Source: Manduca sexta (taxonomy: Eukaryota > Arthropoda > Insecta > Lepidoptera > Sphingidae). Taken from it: DNA of 64,000 nt. Position numbers and translations under genes: made by a program. The notes below the pieces were generated by a model. It searched no databases, was not told where the DNA came from, and saw only the letters and a list, made by a program, of their open reading frames with translations. The DNA is taken from contig NC_051115.1 in the NCBI RefSeq assembly GCF_014839805.1, positions 2,230,600 through 2,294,599 on the forward strand. Reading direction: 5' to 3'. This document shows positions 44,601-56,905 of the stretch, in pieces (position 1 is the first letter of the stretch; each line of letters opens with the position of its first letter).

Positions 44601-45102
44601 TATATATCTGTAACAACGTGACATTGGTGGAATAACTTCATAATCAAGCTCGTCACTATATTGTGGTTCTGTATTATTCTGAATAATGACACTGTCGATT
44701 ATGACAATAGATTTATTAATTAAGACTACAAACATAATTATAATCAGACATGACCAGACGCTATCGGGACGTAAAGTGTGCGGAAGTGACAGTGGCCCGA
44801 AGGACGCCACATAGTGATGTCACTTTAGTAAGCTGAGACTACATCACTATGTAACAGTCACCAGTAATCAAAGAAGAAGATGTTTAGCAAGTCGTTGTGC
44901 AAGCCAGCCCTAGTGTCACAAAAATATCGTTTAAGGCAATTTGCCTTTCTACCGACGATATTCACAAGTTACCTTTCGCAGATCCGTTCCTATCGGCTTT
45001 GTACTTGCCGATCGGCTCCATTTGTATGCCGTCCATCTCACGCGGACCACGGCATGCTTACCAACATCTGTGAACAAAATCAGCAATGGATTAAACTTAT
45101 TT
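44601..45102. other. 5' intronic/intergenic DNA, nothing recognised
   Basis: Several short open frames on both strands, none with a recognisable motif. Confidence 0.45.
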
Positions 45103-45385
45103 ATTGGTAGGTCTCTCATATATGAGTCCGCCTGGGTAGGTACCAGCGCAATGTATATTTGTGTCAAGCAGTGTGTAGTCACTGTTGTGTTCCAGTTTGA
45201 ACATTGTAGCCAGTGTAACTACTGGACATAATGAGACTTAACATATGTCTCAGGATGGCGAGCGCAGTGGAATACCAAACAATACTTTGTAATTCAAGGT
45301 GTTGGATGTTTCTACTGTTTATGGGCGGTTGTATCGCTTACCATCAGGCGATCGGCAAGCTCGTCTCGTCATTCAAAGAAAGAAA
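45103..45385 (+). repeat. Poly(A)-tailed repeat family C, full length
   Basis: GGTAGGTCTCTCATATATGA to CTCGTCTCGTCATTCAAAGA. A retroposon-tail scrap (GCGGGCGAAGCCGCGAGCAC) follows at 45461. Confidence 0.76.
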
Positions 45386-45849
45386 GAGGTTGCGTGCTTG
45401 TAAAAAATGTCATAGGTTGGGATTTACACGGGAATATTTTGACATACTGAGTTCCACGCGGGCGAAGCCGCGAGCACAGCTAGTAAATTAGATTTTTGAC
45501 ATCTTTACTTTTTTTTGGGCCACGTTTCAATTAATAAATTAGTATCTTATGTCTATTATAATTTTTTATTCTAGTTCCATTCGATTTTTAAAACAATAAC
45601 TATTCGGAAACCATTAAAAAGTTCCTTTTGAAAAAGTTTTACTCACGCACAAAAGTGTTTGTTTACGAAATTATGACGCATAGAAAGCTCGAAGGGCGCG
45701 TCCCTCACAAGAGGGAAGAAAGGGTCCTAAGTACTTCTAATGATGGGGTTATGACTATCGATGTTTCTAGAATGTGAGAGATTTATTTATTTGAGGTTAG
45801 AATTTGGTATTTATAGAACCTAAACTACAGAACAATAAAAACTTAAATA

Positions 45850-47149
45850 AGGTCAGTCGGGGGAAGTGCGCCATAAAATTTTCATAGCTGGATTCAATGC
45901 AAAATAATTTCTTTTTGTGCTGACTTAAGAATGTAATTTTATTAATTTAAGAATATTTGGTATTTTGTGATAACAACCTATAGCCATTCAAGGAAATCGG
46001 ACCATAAATTAATAATATTTTGCTCAAAGTAAAAAATGGTAGGAGGGGCACTTGCCTGCGGAAATGGGGTCAGTGGGCCTATGTAAAAAAAACGCCAATA
46101 TGAAACATTATAAAGAAAACACTCACTTTAGTCCATAGAGAAATAAGTTTTACTCGCATTGCTCTTGGATAATTTTTAATCACTCAATATTATAACAAAC
46201 TATGGCTGTCAAATCAAATTCGGGGTAAGTGCGCCATATATATGTAAATCAGGGCTTGAAAACATTTTAGATTTTTTTTTTGATATATAATTTTTGTTAT
46301 GTTAGAGTTTTGTGTGCGGATATGTTGGAATAAAAAAATGGTAGCCCTAATATAAAATCCATTATATTTCTAAAAACTAAGAAAAAACATACAAAAATGT
46401 AGGAATTAACAATTTTGAATGCGTTATAACTCAATTACTTAGAATTTGGCCTTATGACATTTGATATGTTTTAGCTGCATTATATCCAGATAACGTGCCT
46501 GATCGAACAGTTGCAACCTATTCACGTAAACTTGCTCTAGACCAAGGTATTTCAGTTTTTCTTTTGTAAAAACGAATTAACTAATACGCCCTTTTATTTA
46601 AGTCGGCTCAAAACAAAATACCTTGAGTACAACAAATTCTGCTGTTAAGTATAACATTTTAATAATAATAATTCATATTAGTAAAACTTATTCTCAAAAA
46701 GGTTGGTTATATATGGATCAGGGGCAAGTGCGCCATACGACTATTAACTGTGGCGCACTTGCCCTACTCGACAATTTTAGGTACATTTTTTCGCATTGCT
46801 AAAAAATCCTTTATTTTAGTATATATAAATAAAATTCAGGCAGGAAGTTAAAATAAAAGGTTTAAACTATGTATTCACCTTACTGGTTTACTGAAATATG
46901 TTAAATATCTTGAAATATTTGATGTTATTTTTCAGGGGGTCATCTCGGTTTACAGGTCTAAATGACACTTAAAATAAAATGGCGAATAAATCGTATTAAA
47001 ATGAACATAGCCATTTATGTTTTTTAGTGGAACTGTATTTCAGTTAGTAGCATAGATGTAAGATTGCGGTAATTGTATAACATCAATAGTTCTCGATTTT
47101 TTTAGGGTAGGTGCACTTACCCCGTCGGCGCACTTGCCCCACCTGACCT
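45850..47149. mobile_element. 1.3-kb TA-flanked DNA element with repeated GGGGCAAGTGCGCCA motif
   Basis: Ends AGGTCAGTCGGGGGAAGTGCG and its mirror GCACTTGCCCCACCTGACCT, each bordered by TA. The terminal motif GG(C/T)AAGTGCGCCAT recurs internally near 46223, 46727 (plus) and 46751, 47108 and 47128 (reverse). There is no long open frame, so it is non-autonomous. Confidence 0.78.
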
Positions 47150-47352
47150 TAACAATAAGAAAAAGCATTGTATATTTTTTTTCTATATCATGTATTATGG
47201 CATACCTTAAACTGATTTTGAAAAGAGCAACACTAAAGTTTCTTGCCCGTTCTCTAGTGAGAACTGCACAAACTGGTGGTAGAGTTAAACGGAATCTAAA
47301 TAATGTATAACATTACAGGTTCAAATAAATTATTTAATTTCCTAATTTTAAA

Positions 47353-47590
47353 GAGGTTACCGCGACGGCGTACTTGTATTAGGGACTGCAGTGCTGAGGT
47401 TTCGGGTTCGAATCCCTGGCCAGTGCTTTGGGATTTTTTACTCAGTATCGGCCTGGAGTCTCGAATGTGTGCCGATTTGGTGATAGGCTTGCCCCTTTTC
47501 CAATAATGGGACCACGGCACGGCGGAAATTGGGTACACCACCTTCGTCTTTGCCTACATCCTAGGGGATAAAAGCGTGAGTGTGTATTGT
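47353..47590 (+). repeat. tRNA-derived SINE B
   Basis: GTTACCGCGACGGCGTACTTG, box B GGGTTCGAATCCCTGG, and a body ending GGGGATAAAAGCGTGAGTGT. Confidence 0.76.
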
Positions 47591-47605
47591 TTTGTCAATA
47601 CTAAA

Positions 47606-48118
47606 CAACAATGTAACTCTTATGGCGTTTACTTTAGCGACGTTTTGTTGTGGCAACTTTAATGGCTGTTACTTTAGTGACGTTTGTGTTGTGGTAACTC
47701 TTATGGCGTTTACTTTAGTAAGGTTTGTGTTGCAGCAACTCTTATGGCGTTTACTTTAGCAACGTTTGTGTCGTGGTTACTCTTATGGCGTGACTCTAGT
47801 TAAGTTTGTGTTGTGGTAACTGTTATGGCGTTTACTTTAGTGAAGTTTGTGTTGTGATAACTATTATGGCGTTTACTTTAGTGAAGTTTGTGTTGTAGCA
47901 ACTCTTATTGCTGTTAGTTTAGTGACGTTTGTGTTGTGCTAACTCTTATGTCTGTTACTTTAGTGACGTTTGTGTTGCAGCAACTCTTATGGCGTTTACT
48001 TTGGCGACGTCTGTGTTTGTAGCAACTCTTATATCGTTTACTTTAGTCAAGTTTGTGTTGCAGCAACTCTTATGGCGTTTACTTTAGTAAAGTTTGTGTT
48101 GTGGCCACTCTTATTGGT
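47606..48118 (+). repeat. Tandem array, about 12 units of about 42 bp
   Basis: Unit: AACTCTTATGGCGTTTACTT followed by TAGTGACGTTTGTGTTGTGGT, with sub-types ending TTGCAGC or TTGTGGT. Spacing varies by a base or two. It is not a CRISPR: there are no unique spacers and this is eukaryotic DNA. Confidence 0.88.
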
Positions 48119-48389
48119 TTAATTTAAGATATTACTAATCCAGTTAATAGTTTCGCTGCGTATCGTAGAAATATCGATAGTTTGTCACATCGCTATGTGA
48201 TGAAATGCGTAGGCATTTCCCGCCCTTGCGTATTTTTCCCGCCTTTTTAGCCTAGCACGCTTCCCCGCTGCCCCATTAACGCAGTGTTTTCACACTTGTC
48301 TATGCACTTTCACAGACAATAAAGAAAAACATAACTACGTATCTTTGGAGAGGTTTTACGCACCAGAATGACAAACAATATTCTTTTTT

Positions 48390-48625
48390 GTAAATGACGA
48401 TATGAGCCTGCTCGCCTGATGGTAAACGATCGCACATAAACAGTAGAAACACCAACACCTTGAATTACTAAGTATTGTTTGGTATTCCACTGCGCTCGCC
48501 ATCCTGAGACGTGAGATGTTAAGTCTTATGTCCAGTTGTTACACTGGCTACAATGTTCTTCAAACCGGAACACAACAGTGACTGCACACTGCTTGTTAGT
48601 AAAAATAGACATGGCGGTGATAACC
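48390..48625 (-). repeat. Poly(A)-tailed repeat family C
   Basis: Reverse copy with ATCAGGCGAGCAGGCTC, GGTGTTGGTGTTTCTACTG and CAGTGTAACAACTGGAC blocks. Confidence 0.72.
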
Positions 48626-48689
48626 ATAAGAAAGAAAATTTTAAATGAAATTATGCCATACAAAAATATTACGTATATTCTAAATAATA

Positions 48690-48984
48690 GTATGATAATA
48701 TCTACTGTGTTACATACTGTCCCACTGTACGGACCTCCTCTACTACTGAGAGGGATTAGGCCTTAGTCCACCACGCTATAGTGCGGTTAGATTTCACACC
48801 CCCTTTAAAAAATCCTATAGAAAACTTCTCAGGTATACAGGTTACTTCACGATGATTTCCTTTATCGTTTAAGCAAGCGATAATTCACAAAGAATACACA
48901 TAACTTTAAAGTCAGATTTAGCTTTTGAACCTGCGGACATTCGTCTCGGCAGTCCGTTCCACAACCAACTAGGCTATCGCCGCA
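48690..48984 (-). repeat. tRNA-derived SINE A
   Basis: Tail side GATAATATCTACTGTGTTAC; head side CAACTAGGCTATCGCCGC. More diverged than other copies. Confidence 0.78.
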
Positions 48985-49146
48985 TTTATTTATTTTTTTG
49001 AGAAATTAGTTTTGTTAAAGCATTGTTTTTAACTGTACAACACATTATGTGATTTTTTAATAAATCTTTATCTTCGTCTAAGAACAAAGTTCCTATTAGT
49101 ATTAGGCTTAGTTTATTAATTCAATACATGCAATGCATGCTTTTTT

Positions 49147-49405
49147 TATTGCTACTAATGACGAGACGAGCTTGCCGTTCGCCTGATGGTAAGCGAGACG
49201 ATCGCCCATAAACAGAACAAACACCAACACCTTGAATTACAAAGTATTGTTTGGTATTCCACTGCACTCGCCATCCTGAGACGTGAGATGTTAATTATTA
49301 TGTCCAGTAGTTACACTGGCTACAATATTCAAACCGTAACACAAGTGACTACACAGTGCTTGACAGAAATAGACATTGCGGTGGTACCTACCCAGTACTC
49401 TCACT
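49147..49405 (-). repeat. Poly(A)-tailed repeat family C
   Basis: ATGACGAGACGAGCTTGCCG through GACATTGCGGTGGTACCTAC, a near-complete reverse copy. Confidence 0.76.
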
Positions 49406-49944
49406 CTATTTGAAGGTTACTTTATACCTAAAAATTACATACTTTTCCAGAAAAAACAAACGCGAACGAAGTAATAATAATCTTTCACGGTTAATTACGT
49501 TTAGCCTTGTATCCGCGTCGTCTGCTTCTTGATTGGCAATATCCGATAATATCCGAATGCGCGGCGGAAATTGGTATCCGACTAACGACTTGCATGTACA
49601 GTCAGCTACATAATTACCTGAATAAATTGAAAACTCCAAATCGCCTACATTTTTAGGTCCTTACAAATTTATTGTCCTCTTCATAAAAAAAATGTTAATG
49701 TTCATTAAAAAGAAACACGTTTAACACGTCAAACATATTAATAGTTTTATTAGTAATTTTAGACACATTTAGATGAATGTTACAAAATATATTTAAAATT
49801 TAATAGATTAAAATCAACATTAAAAAAGCAAAACAATTGAGTGACGTTAGACGGAACGATGGAAAGAATTTTAAGTGTATTATAAGTTTTATTTTTTGCT
49901 ATAATGTAATTGTTGACTTATCAACTTTCTTTTTTTATCTTACT

Positions 49945-50230
49945 AGCTGACCCGGTGCCCGAATAGCAGAATAAGGATCAAAAAAAATAATTAAAGAATC
50001 GACTGTCAGACGCTACGAAGTTCGCCGGGTCTGCTAGTATTAATATAAATAAGTATAATATATTAACAGAAAATATGCTAATATTCGCATTAAAAACGTG
50101 GAAATCATGATATGGAAAAAACATGAAGTATTTTACATTGATGTTTTGCTATTACTGTAGATTGAGAAAACATCACATAAGCGCAATATTTTAAATCTTC
50201 CCAATGTTCGCTCTATATAATCTTAGAACT
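49945..50230 (+). repeat. Retroposon tail scrap plus family A fragment
   Basis: 49945-50038 starts CTAGCTGACCCGGTGCC and ends GCCGGGTCTGCTAGTA, with inverted-looking ends. 50040-50230 matches the right half of family A. Confidence 0.6.
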
Positions 50231-50761
50231 TTGGTCACATAGTTAATTTTCAAAATATTTACTCAGAATAGAGTAATTATATAAAATATAATTACTCAGA
50301 ATTAATATGCGAGGCTATAGACATATCCATTTTCAAATTACTTTAAAAGTATGTACTATGAAAATATATTGCAATATAAATCATAGCAAAATAAGACCGT
50401 TTTGAAAGTACACTGAACCGAGAATCATTTAAATCCTGTTTAAAAATATATAAGTAAACGTTTTATTGTGAGATCCGTTAAAATATCTTCTACGACTTTT
50501 GAATGAGGAACTAGACTATAAAAATAACTAACTAGACTAACTAGAAAATAAAAATAAAATATTGTTATAGGTACGTAGGCTTGCGCGTTACAAAAAATGC
50601 GTCTTTTAAAAAAATAAACATTACGATTTTATTTTACAGCCAAAACTCCATCGTATGTATATAAAGCGTTCTTAATTTAAATATTTTCTTTTATAGAACA
50701 TTCTGGACTCCAACAGATTATAAATAATTGGTATGTACCTATCTAAAAATAAAACTAAACT
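50231..50761. other. AT-rich DNA, nothing recognised
   Basis: No supported feature. Probably the long first intron of the M1 homologue if the candidate upstream exon is real. Confidence 0.4.
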
Positions 50762-50766
50762 TACCG

Positions 50767-50945
50767 GTATCCTCCTACGAATTACATTCAAAAGTCTCAA
50801 AAACCATAAAAATTTCACACGAAAATACTCAAAAAACATCCATAAACACACTTATTACAAATCCCACTTGAATTATCGCGAAATTGTGATGAAATAACGT
50901 GATTTTTTACGAGATTCCGTCGTTCGCCGCGCGATTCAAAGCAAT
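50767..50945 (-). other. Candidate non-coding first exon (5'UTR) of the M1 homologue
   Basis: On the minus strand a block with GC-rich CpG-containing sequence (GAATCGCGCGGCGAACGACG) runs to GGATACCG followed by a perfect GTAAGT donor at 50766-50761. Exon 1 (44000) needs an upstream donor because it begins with an acceptor. This is the best-looking one I found, but there is no independent support for transcription and the 5' limit is a guess. Confidence 0.35.
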
Positions 50946-51559
50946 GTGAGCAAAATCGATTAGTAGAGAGAGAGGGAATGTGAGAGAGAGATAGAAATAT
51001 AATGTACGGAGGGTTGGAGAGGGATGGGGCATTCCCAGAGGGTGCAGGGAGGTTCGCTACCCTCCGTAATAGGGTTTTTTTATGGACCGCTACTATGTGT
51101 TTTCGATAAGGGATGTTTTAAATCAAGTTTCTTTAAAGACTCGTTTCATTTGTCTATGAAGTGACGAAAGTAAGTTAAAATCTTAATAAATTATTATATT
51201 TTTCACTGCTTGTCTATCGTATGCGAGGAGCGGGTGAATAGGAACAACAATGTCTATTTCTATCGCCAAGCAAAGTTTGAATGCAGAGCGGCTTGGTTAC
51301 TACTTCAATGTTTATTTCTACTACCAAGCAGTATTGAGCTGGACTGTTGTGATCTGGTTTGAAGGACATTGTAGCATAATTGCTAGGCATTATGACGTAT
51401 GACACAAAAGGCGAGCAAATGGTTGCAGCAGAAAATGTGAACATGTTTAAGAATAAACTTGACAAATATATTGCTGGGAAGTGAAACTGGAATTGAGAAT
51501 TACAGGATACAGGCATATCAGTTAAATATACTGCCCGCCTGATAACAAAAAATAACAAA

Positions 51560-51865
51560 TAACAAATGTTCGCGAGCCCTCATAGGTCTCAATGTGATTA
51601 GCAACCATGAGGTATACACACTGCACTGTGTGCCTAGGGCCGCGATAAATGTCCCCTCGTGCGGGCATGTATTCTGTGTGGAGACTGAGCGCATAAGAAT
51701 TGCTTCAGGGGGCTCTATGACACTACGGCTCAGCGTGACGAGCTCAGTGGAGCGCCACGCAGTACTTTCTAATACAAAGTTCCGTATGGTGCTATGTTTG
51801 GGCGGTCATATCGCTTAACATGAGGCGAGAGGCTTGCACGTGTCACCATTCAATTTCAAAAAAAT
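51560..51865 (+). repeat. Mixed fragments: GCGAGCCCTCATAG repeat and family C tail
   Basis: TTCGCGAGCCCTCATAGGTC...ATAAATGTCCCC is the reverse of the 18965/29340 repeat. GGGCGGTCATATCGCTTAAC...CACCATTCAATTTCAAAAAA is a family-C 3' end. Confidence 0.55.
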
Positions 51866-51899
51866 ACATACCAGATGAAATATATCTATGCTAAATACT

Positions 51900-52275
51900 T
51901 ACTTGAGTTGGCAGTTAAATAGAAACTTAAGATCGATGTTAAATATCTGTTTGAGATCGTTTTTAAGTAGCTATTTGAGAGCGAGATAATACAGCTACTT
52001 ACTTGAAACCGAGATTACATGGCACCTTGAGATCGAGCAATATAGCTATTTGAGATTATAGTACATAGCTACTCCGTACAGGATTACTTGATCTCAGGAA
52101 ATTGAGATTACATAGTTACATGAAACTGAGGTTACGTACATACATACCACCTTGAGATCAAGCATAAATAGCTACTAAAAATTAAGATTATATTTGACAT
52201 CATATTAAATGGCCTCTTAAGATCGAGATTACATAGCTACTTGAGATCGAGATTACAAAGCTATTTGAGATCGAG
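51900..52275 (+). repeat. Degenerate tandem CTTGAGATCGAGATTACATAG
   Basis: At least ten imperfect repeats of (C/T)TTGAGA(T/A)CGAGATTACATAGCTA with variable spacers. Related words occur at 20345, 38100-38290 and 59480-59700. Confidence 0.65.
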
Positions 52276-52617
52276 TTGCGACCATGGTAGTCTCTACAAT
52301 GTTGTCACCGCGCCCTGCAGTTAAGTAGAGCAGTAGGCGAGTAGAGGGGTGGCATCCTGAATGCACTCCGCAAGTGCATCTCTAATTACCATTGTAAATG
52401 GGTTTCAGTTTATTATAAGCTGATGTTTTCAATGAGACAGTAAATACAAACTATTTTTATTTTATAAGGCAAAGCAGTCCTGGATTTGTAAATGGGCCGT
52501 ATAGGCCGCGGCCTCTTAGGGGCGGCAGATTTCAGAGGACGCTCACTCGATTTAATTAATCATTCGTTTATTTAACTTTAGTGCCTTCCATAATACAAAC
52601 AAATGGAAAATTATTAA
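52276..52617. other. Nothing recognised
   Basis: No supported feature. Confidence 0.4.
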
Positions 52618-52905
52618 GTACTAGCAGACCCGACAGACGTTGTCCCGTCTTAACTATGTACGCACGCGCGCATTCTGTCGATCGCTGACAGTTATTTGAA
52701 ACCACTGACAGATATGTAAAATGAATAATGTCGTTAAGTTTTCTTAAATTTTCAAATTTTTCTTAAATTTCCGCTCAATTTTTTCCTTCATAAGATCCTT
52801 CTCCTGACAATAACAAACACAACAAAAATAAATTAGTGAAATCGGTCCAGCCATTCACAAGTGACGGAGTGACCAAGGGAAATAGGGATTCATTCTTATA
52901 TATAT
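52618..52905 (+). repeat. Non-LTR retroposon tail, second copy
   Basis: Collinear with 26524-26766 (GACCCGACAGACGTTGTCCCG ... GGTCCAGCCATTCAC). Confidence 0.7.
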
Positions 52906-53527
52906 AGACTAGCTTTTGCCCGCGGCTCCGCCCGCGTTATAAAGTTTTTCAGGCTAAAGTTTTCCGTTATAAAAGTAGTAGTTTCCCGGGAGCCTCTCAA
53001 ACGGTCTCCATACCAAATTTCATCTTAATACGTTGGGTAGTTTTTGAGTTTAACACGTTCAGGCAGACAGATGCAGCGGGGGACTTTGTTTTATAATATA
53101 TTTTTAGAACTTTTTAAGAGGAACAATCCCGTCATACATCATTGTTGCATAACTTTAACTGTTTACGCAGCGCACGCAACGGAAGCTCTCAAAACTAATA
53201 ATTTTTCCCCGTTTTTGCAACATGTTTCATTACTGCTCCGCTCCTATTGGTCATAGCGTGATGATATATAGCCTATAGCACTCCGAGATCAAAGGGCTAT
53301 CCAACGCAAAAAGAATTTTTCAGTTTGGACCGGTAGTTCCTGAGATTAGCCATTACTGCTCCGCTCCTATTGGGTATAGCGTGATGATATATAGCCTACA
53401 GCACTCCACGAACAAAGGGCTATCCAACGCAAAAAGAATTTTTCAGTTTGGACCGGTAGTTCCTGAGATTAGCGCGTTCAAACAAACAAACAAACAAACT
53501 CTTCAGCTTTATATAATAGTATATAGA
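52906..53527 (+). mobile_element. Retroposon tail with two satellite units
   Basis: Same head and tail as 34893-36043 but with only two about-124-bp CATTACTGCTCCG units (53227, 53351) and four CAAA repeats. Confidence 0.8.
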
Positions 53528-53727
53528 TTTTAGAAGCTTACATACATACATAAACCGACCTACATGTGGCGGCGGAAAAAGTTACCTACACTCATAAGAA
53601 ATATAAATCCGGCACTGCAGCAAAGTGACTCCACTGTATCTGATGGTAAATGCATTGGGGCCTAATAGAATGTCGACTGACGAGAGATTACCTTCGACAG
53701 TCGTCACAATCATGTTGGAACCGGATA

Positions 53728-53880
53728 TAATATCAGCCCTGTATTATAAACTGTCCCACTGCACGGGCCTCCTCTATTACTGAGAGGGATCAGGCCTTAG
53801 TCCACCACGCTGTAGTGCGGGCAGACTTCACACACCCTCAAAATTCCTATAGAGAATTTCTCAAGTTTCCTCACGATGTT
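53728..53880 (-). repeat. SINE A, 3' part
   Basis: Tail ATAATATCAGCCCTGTATTA to CTCACGATGTTT. The head has been replaced by the AACGCGACAxAC repeat that follows. Confidence 0.72.
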
Positions 53881-54147
53881 TACATCAGTCTGTGTATATC
53901 ATGGAGTCGGATTACACAGGCTGATTTCGGAACGCGACAAACGTGGGCTAAATGGCGGGTTTTAATACCATGTGTACGGTCTCTATCCGGGCGGATATAT
54001 AATATATCCTACCACCAACAGTTAAGGTAGCAGCAGCTACGTTCAGACTAGCAAGTTCTCTCAGCAATATATTGCGCATGAACTTCTCGAAACGTTATCA
54101 CGCCACACGTTACTTTGACAGTGCGTAACAAGCATGTGACCATTCAC

Positions 54148-54470
54148 GTATATTCTATAGACACTAACGTCCATATAAACTATTTGTTCAAAATCTGAAT
54201 TAAAATGGCAACCGAAACGTCACTGTTATAATCTATTTATTCATTTGAGTAACAAATAATTTTACTTATTTGACTAATATTTTTTATTCACATCCAGGTT
54301 TACACTTAGACTCACGTTTTTATATTAAGAGCGCCGCTCCGTACGCAACCAAAAGCATCAATATTGACCATACTAAAATCAGTTTGAATGGATTACAGTT
54401 CAATTCAGTTGAACACAATGAATGTTCGGAACGCCAAATCTAGTACGTAGTACATATATATCGATGCACG
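54148..54470 (-). repeat. Dispersed repeat family D
   Basis: TATTCTATAGACACTAACGTCC to ATCTAGTACGTAGTACATATA. Confidence 0.7.
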
Positions 54471-56594
54471 TGACGCTCTTTTAAAACAATTTAAATTGGC
54501 ATACAGAATATTTCGTATTTCACTCGCCATCCTGAGACATGAGATGTTAGGACCTGTTTTATTCTGTTATTGTTGTGTACTGTTTTCGCTATTTTTTTCT
54601 TTTAAAACAATCATCTATATAGGTATACTTAGTACCTTGAAATCTACCAAACTTATATTTCGTAGTCGTTTTTTTTAATCTCAGTTTTACAAGGAGCGTC
54701 ATTAAAATGTACCAGAGTTGTATTCTGGGAAGCAATGGGAATCATTTATTGGAGAAATAATCTAATATTTGTGGGATGCGGGTTATTTGTTGTGCAAAAA
54801 TCACTGGCTCACTATTAAAAGGTCCTAAGTATTTTTTTTCTTATGTCGGAAAAAAAATAAAAAAAAGTCATGTTGCTAAAATTTTTAAATACAATAAGTC
54901 ATGGTTTTATTTTTATATATTTTTCGGGATTATTGTAATTTTTTTACTAAAAAAAAACAATTATTTTATGTGCATATTTATTTACTATTTATTAAGTAGG
55001 TATTCCAGAAGACGGAACACTCGATTATAATAATTTTTCAAAGTTACATGTATCTTGTTCAGTTCAATATCAATAATTTGTACCTATTATATTGTTCCCT
55101 AACGGTTAAAACATTATATCTTTAAGATGTTTTAATTTGTATACTTACTCTAGTTTTTGATTCAACGGAATAGTTTGATAACTGTAAATTATTTGTTATG
55201 TTTACACGAATATTAGAAATTGAAATAAAACAATTTTTCGGATTTTATCATGGTTCTTATATATAATTTTCTACCGACGTTTCGGTGACTGCAACCTGAA
55301 AAGTCAAAGTTACAATATCTATCTACATTTTACAATTATACACATTTTTTTAATTTTTAGCTGATGACGGTTCGATCTACACAGAATGAGCTCAGAGTAT
55401 CTTGAATTCATTGATCTACTCAAAAGTTTATAGCTGTATTTAAAATTATACGTTTTATATTTATACATATTATAAAACAAAGTCCCCTTTTCTGTCTGTA
55501 TGCCGATTTTCTCAAAATCTACAGAACGGTTTTTATGAAATTTGGAATGGAAATATTTTAAGACTTTGAGAAGGTTATAGGCTACTTTTTTATCCCGGGA
55601 AAATATATAGCGGGACTTTTATCCTGGTAACTTCTTCACGCGGGCGAAGCCGCGAGAAAAAGCTAGTATTATATAAAAAAAAGTATTTACAATTAACTCT
55701 ACGATTTGATTCTTATAGGGTTTATATTAAAATGAAAAATGAAGTGAAAAATTGTTTATTACAGCAAAACACATTAAATATGACACACAAAGAAAATTAA
55801 ACCTTAAAATACTTAGTATTAAATGTTTTTGCTGATAACAATGTATCTGTGAACTTTTTCCTTCGATTTCTTCACTAGGCAAACCTGTATCGAAGAAATC
55901 GTCCTACGATATTATAGAGTCCATATGCTCTAGGGAAGTGTTTTTTTAGTTTTAATGACTTTTTTGTTAATGGGCTACTTGTATATGCTCAGTGGGCCGC
56001 ATGTTAAGTATTCATCTACACAAAGGCCTAGTAATCGTGGATCTCAGGTTCGCAGATCTTTAGTGCCACTAGCGGTAAAAAGTGGTAAAATAAGTGTCCG
56101 AGTCCTAAATCCGACCCTGCTGTCATCATTGCAGACCGGAGACGCACTAATTGCTACGATGTTTAATTTTTCTTGCTTTTGTCGGTTAAAATGTGCTGTA
56201 TTTTACTTATAGCATATATAGTTAAAAAGCTTGGTACCAGACATGGACTACGCTTAAACTATTGGTTCTGAAAATAGAGGGAGGAGGGGTTTAAGGAAGC
56301 TGATAACATGTAAAGGGGGTCGCGTTAATGAACGTTTTGTTGATCAATTTATATCTCACAGGAACAGTACTTTTTCCTGTATGAATGGTACTACATGTCC
56401 TATCCTATCCCTGAGAAAGTGTTAGTAAAATTTCATAATCACCAATTTCTGTAAAGGCGTGAAGGTGTAACGAACAAACAATAAATTTTTTATAAAATTC
56501 TTTACTTTGCTTGGTGAGACCCTTGGCTTCCTCTTCCTTGCATTAAAGAGAAGGGAGCATGGGCATTTCTATTAGGCGACAGGATGGTATGAAA
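54471..56594. other. Intergenic DNA with small repeat scraps
   Basis: Contains a family-F MITE fragment (55195-55300) and a retroposon tail (55482-55672, ending TTCACGCGGGCGAAGCCGCG...CTAGTA). The rest is AT-rich without recognisable genes. The short frames at 54776-55030 and 55955-56212 show no domain. Confidence 0.5.
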
Positions 56595-56599
56595 ACATT

Positions 56600-56905
56600 A
56601 TTGGTGGTAGTTCTCTCATATATGAGAGTCCGCCTGGGTAGGTACAACTGCAATGTCTATTTCTGCCAGCAGCAGTGTGTAACACTATTGTGTTCGGGTT
56701 TGAACATTGTAGTCAGTGTAACTACTGGACATAATAAGACTTGACATCTTACGTCTCAGGATGGCGAGCGCAGTGGAATACCAAACAATACTTTGTAATT
56801 CACGGTGTTGTGGTATTTGTACTGTTTATGGATCGTATCGCTTCTGGTATCGCTTACCATCAGGCGAACAGCAAGCTCGTCTCGTCATTCAAAGCAATAA
56901 AAAAA
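56600..56905 (+). repeat. Poly(A)-tailed repeat family C, full length
   Basis: TTGGTGGTAGTTCTCTCATA to CTCGTCTCGTCATTCAAAGC followed by an A-rich tail. Confidence 0.78.

Noticed and set aside
44880..45231. Overlapping frames with Cys/Arg-rich translation
   Set aside because: No domain, and the downstream part is family C repeat sequence.
47606..48118. CRISPR-like regular repeats
   Set aside because: Units are contiguous without unique spacers, and the DNA is clearly eukaryotic; it is a minisatellite.
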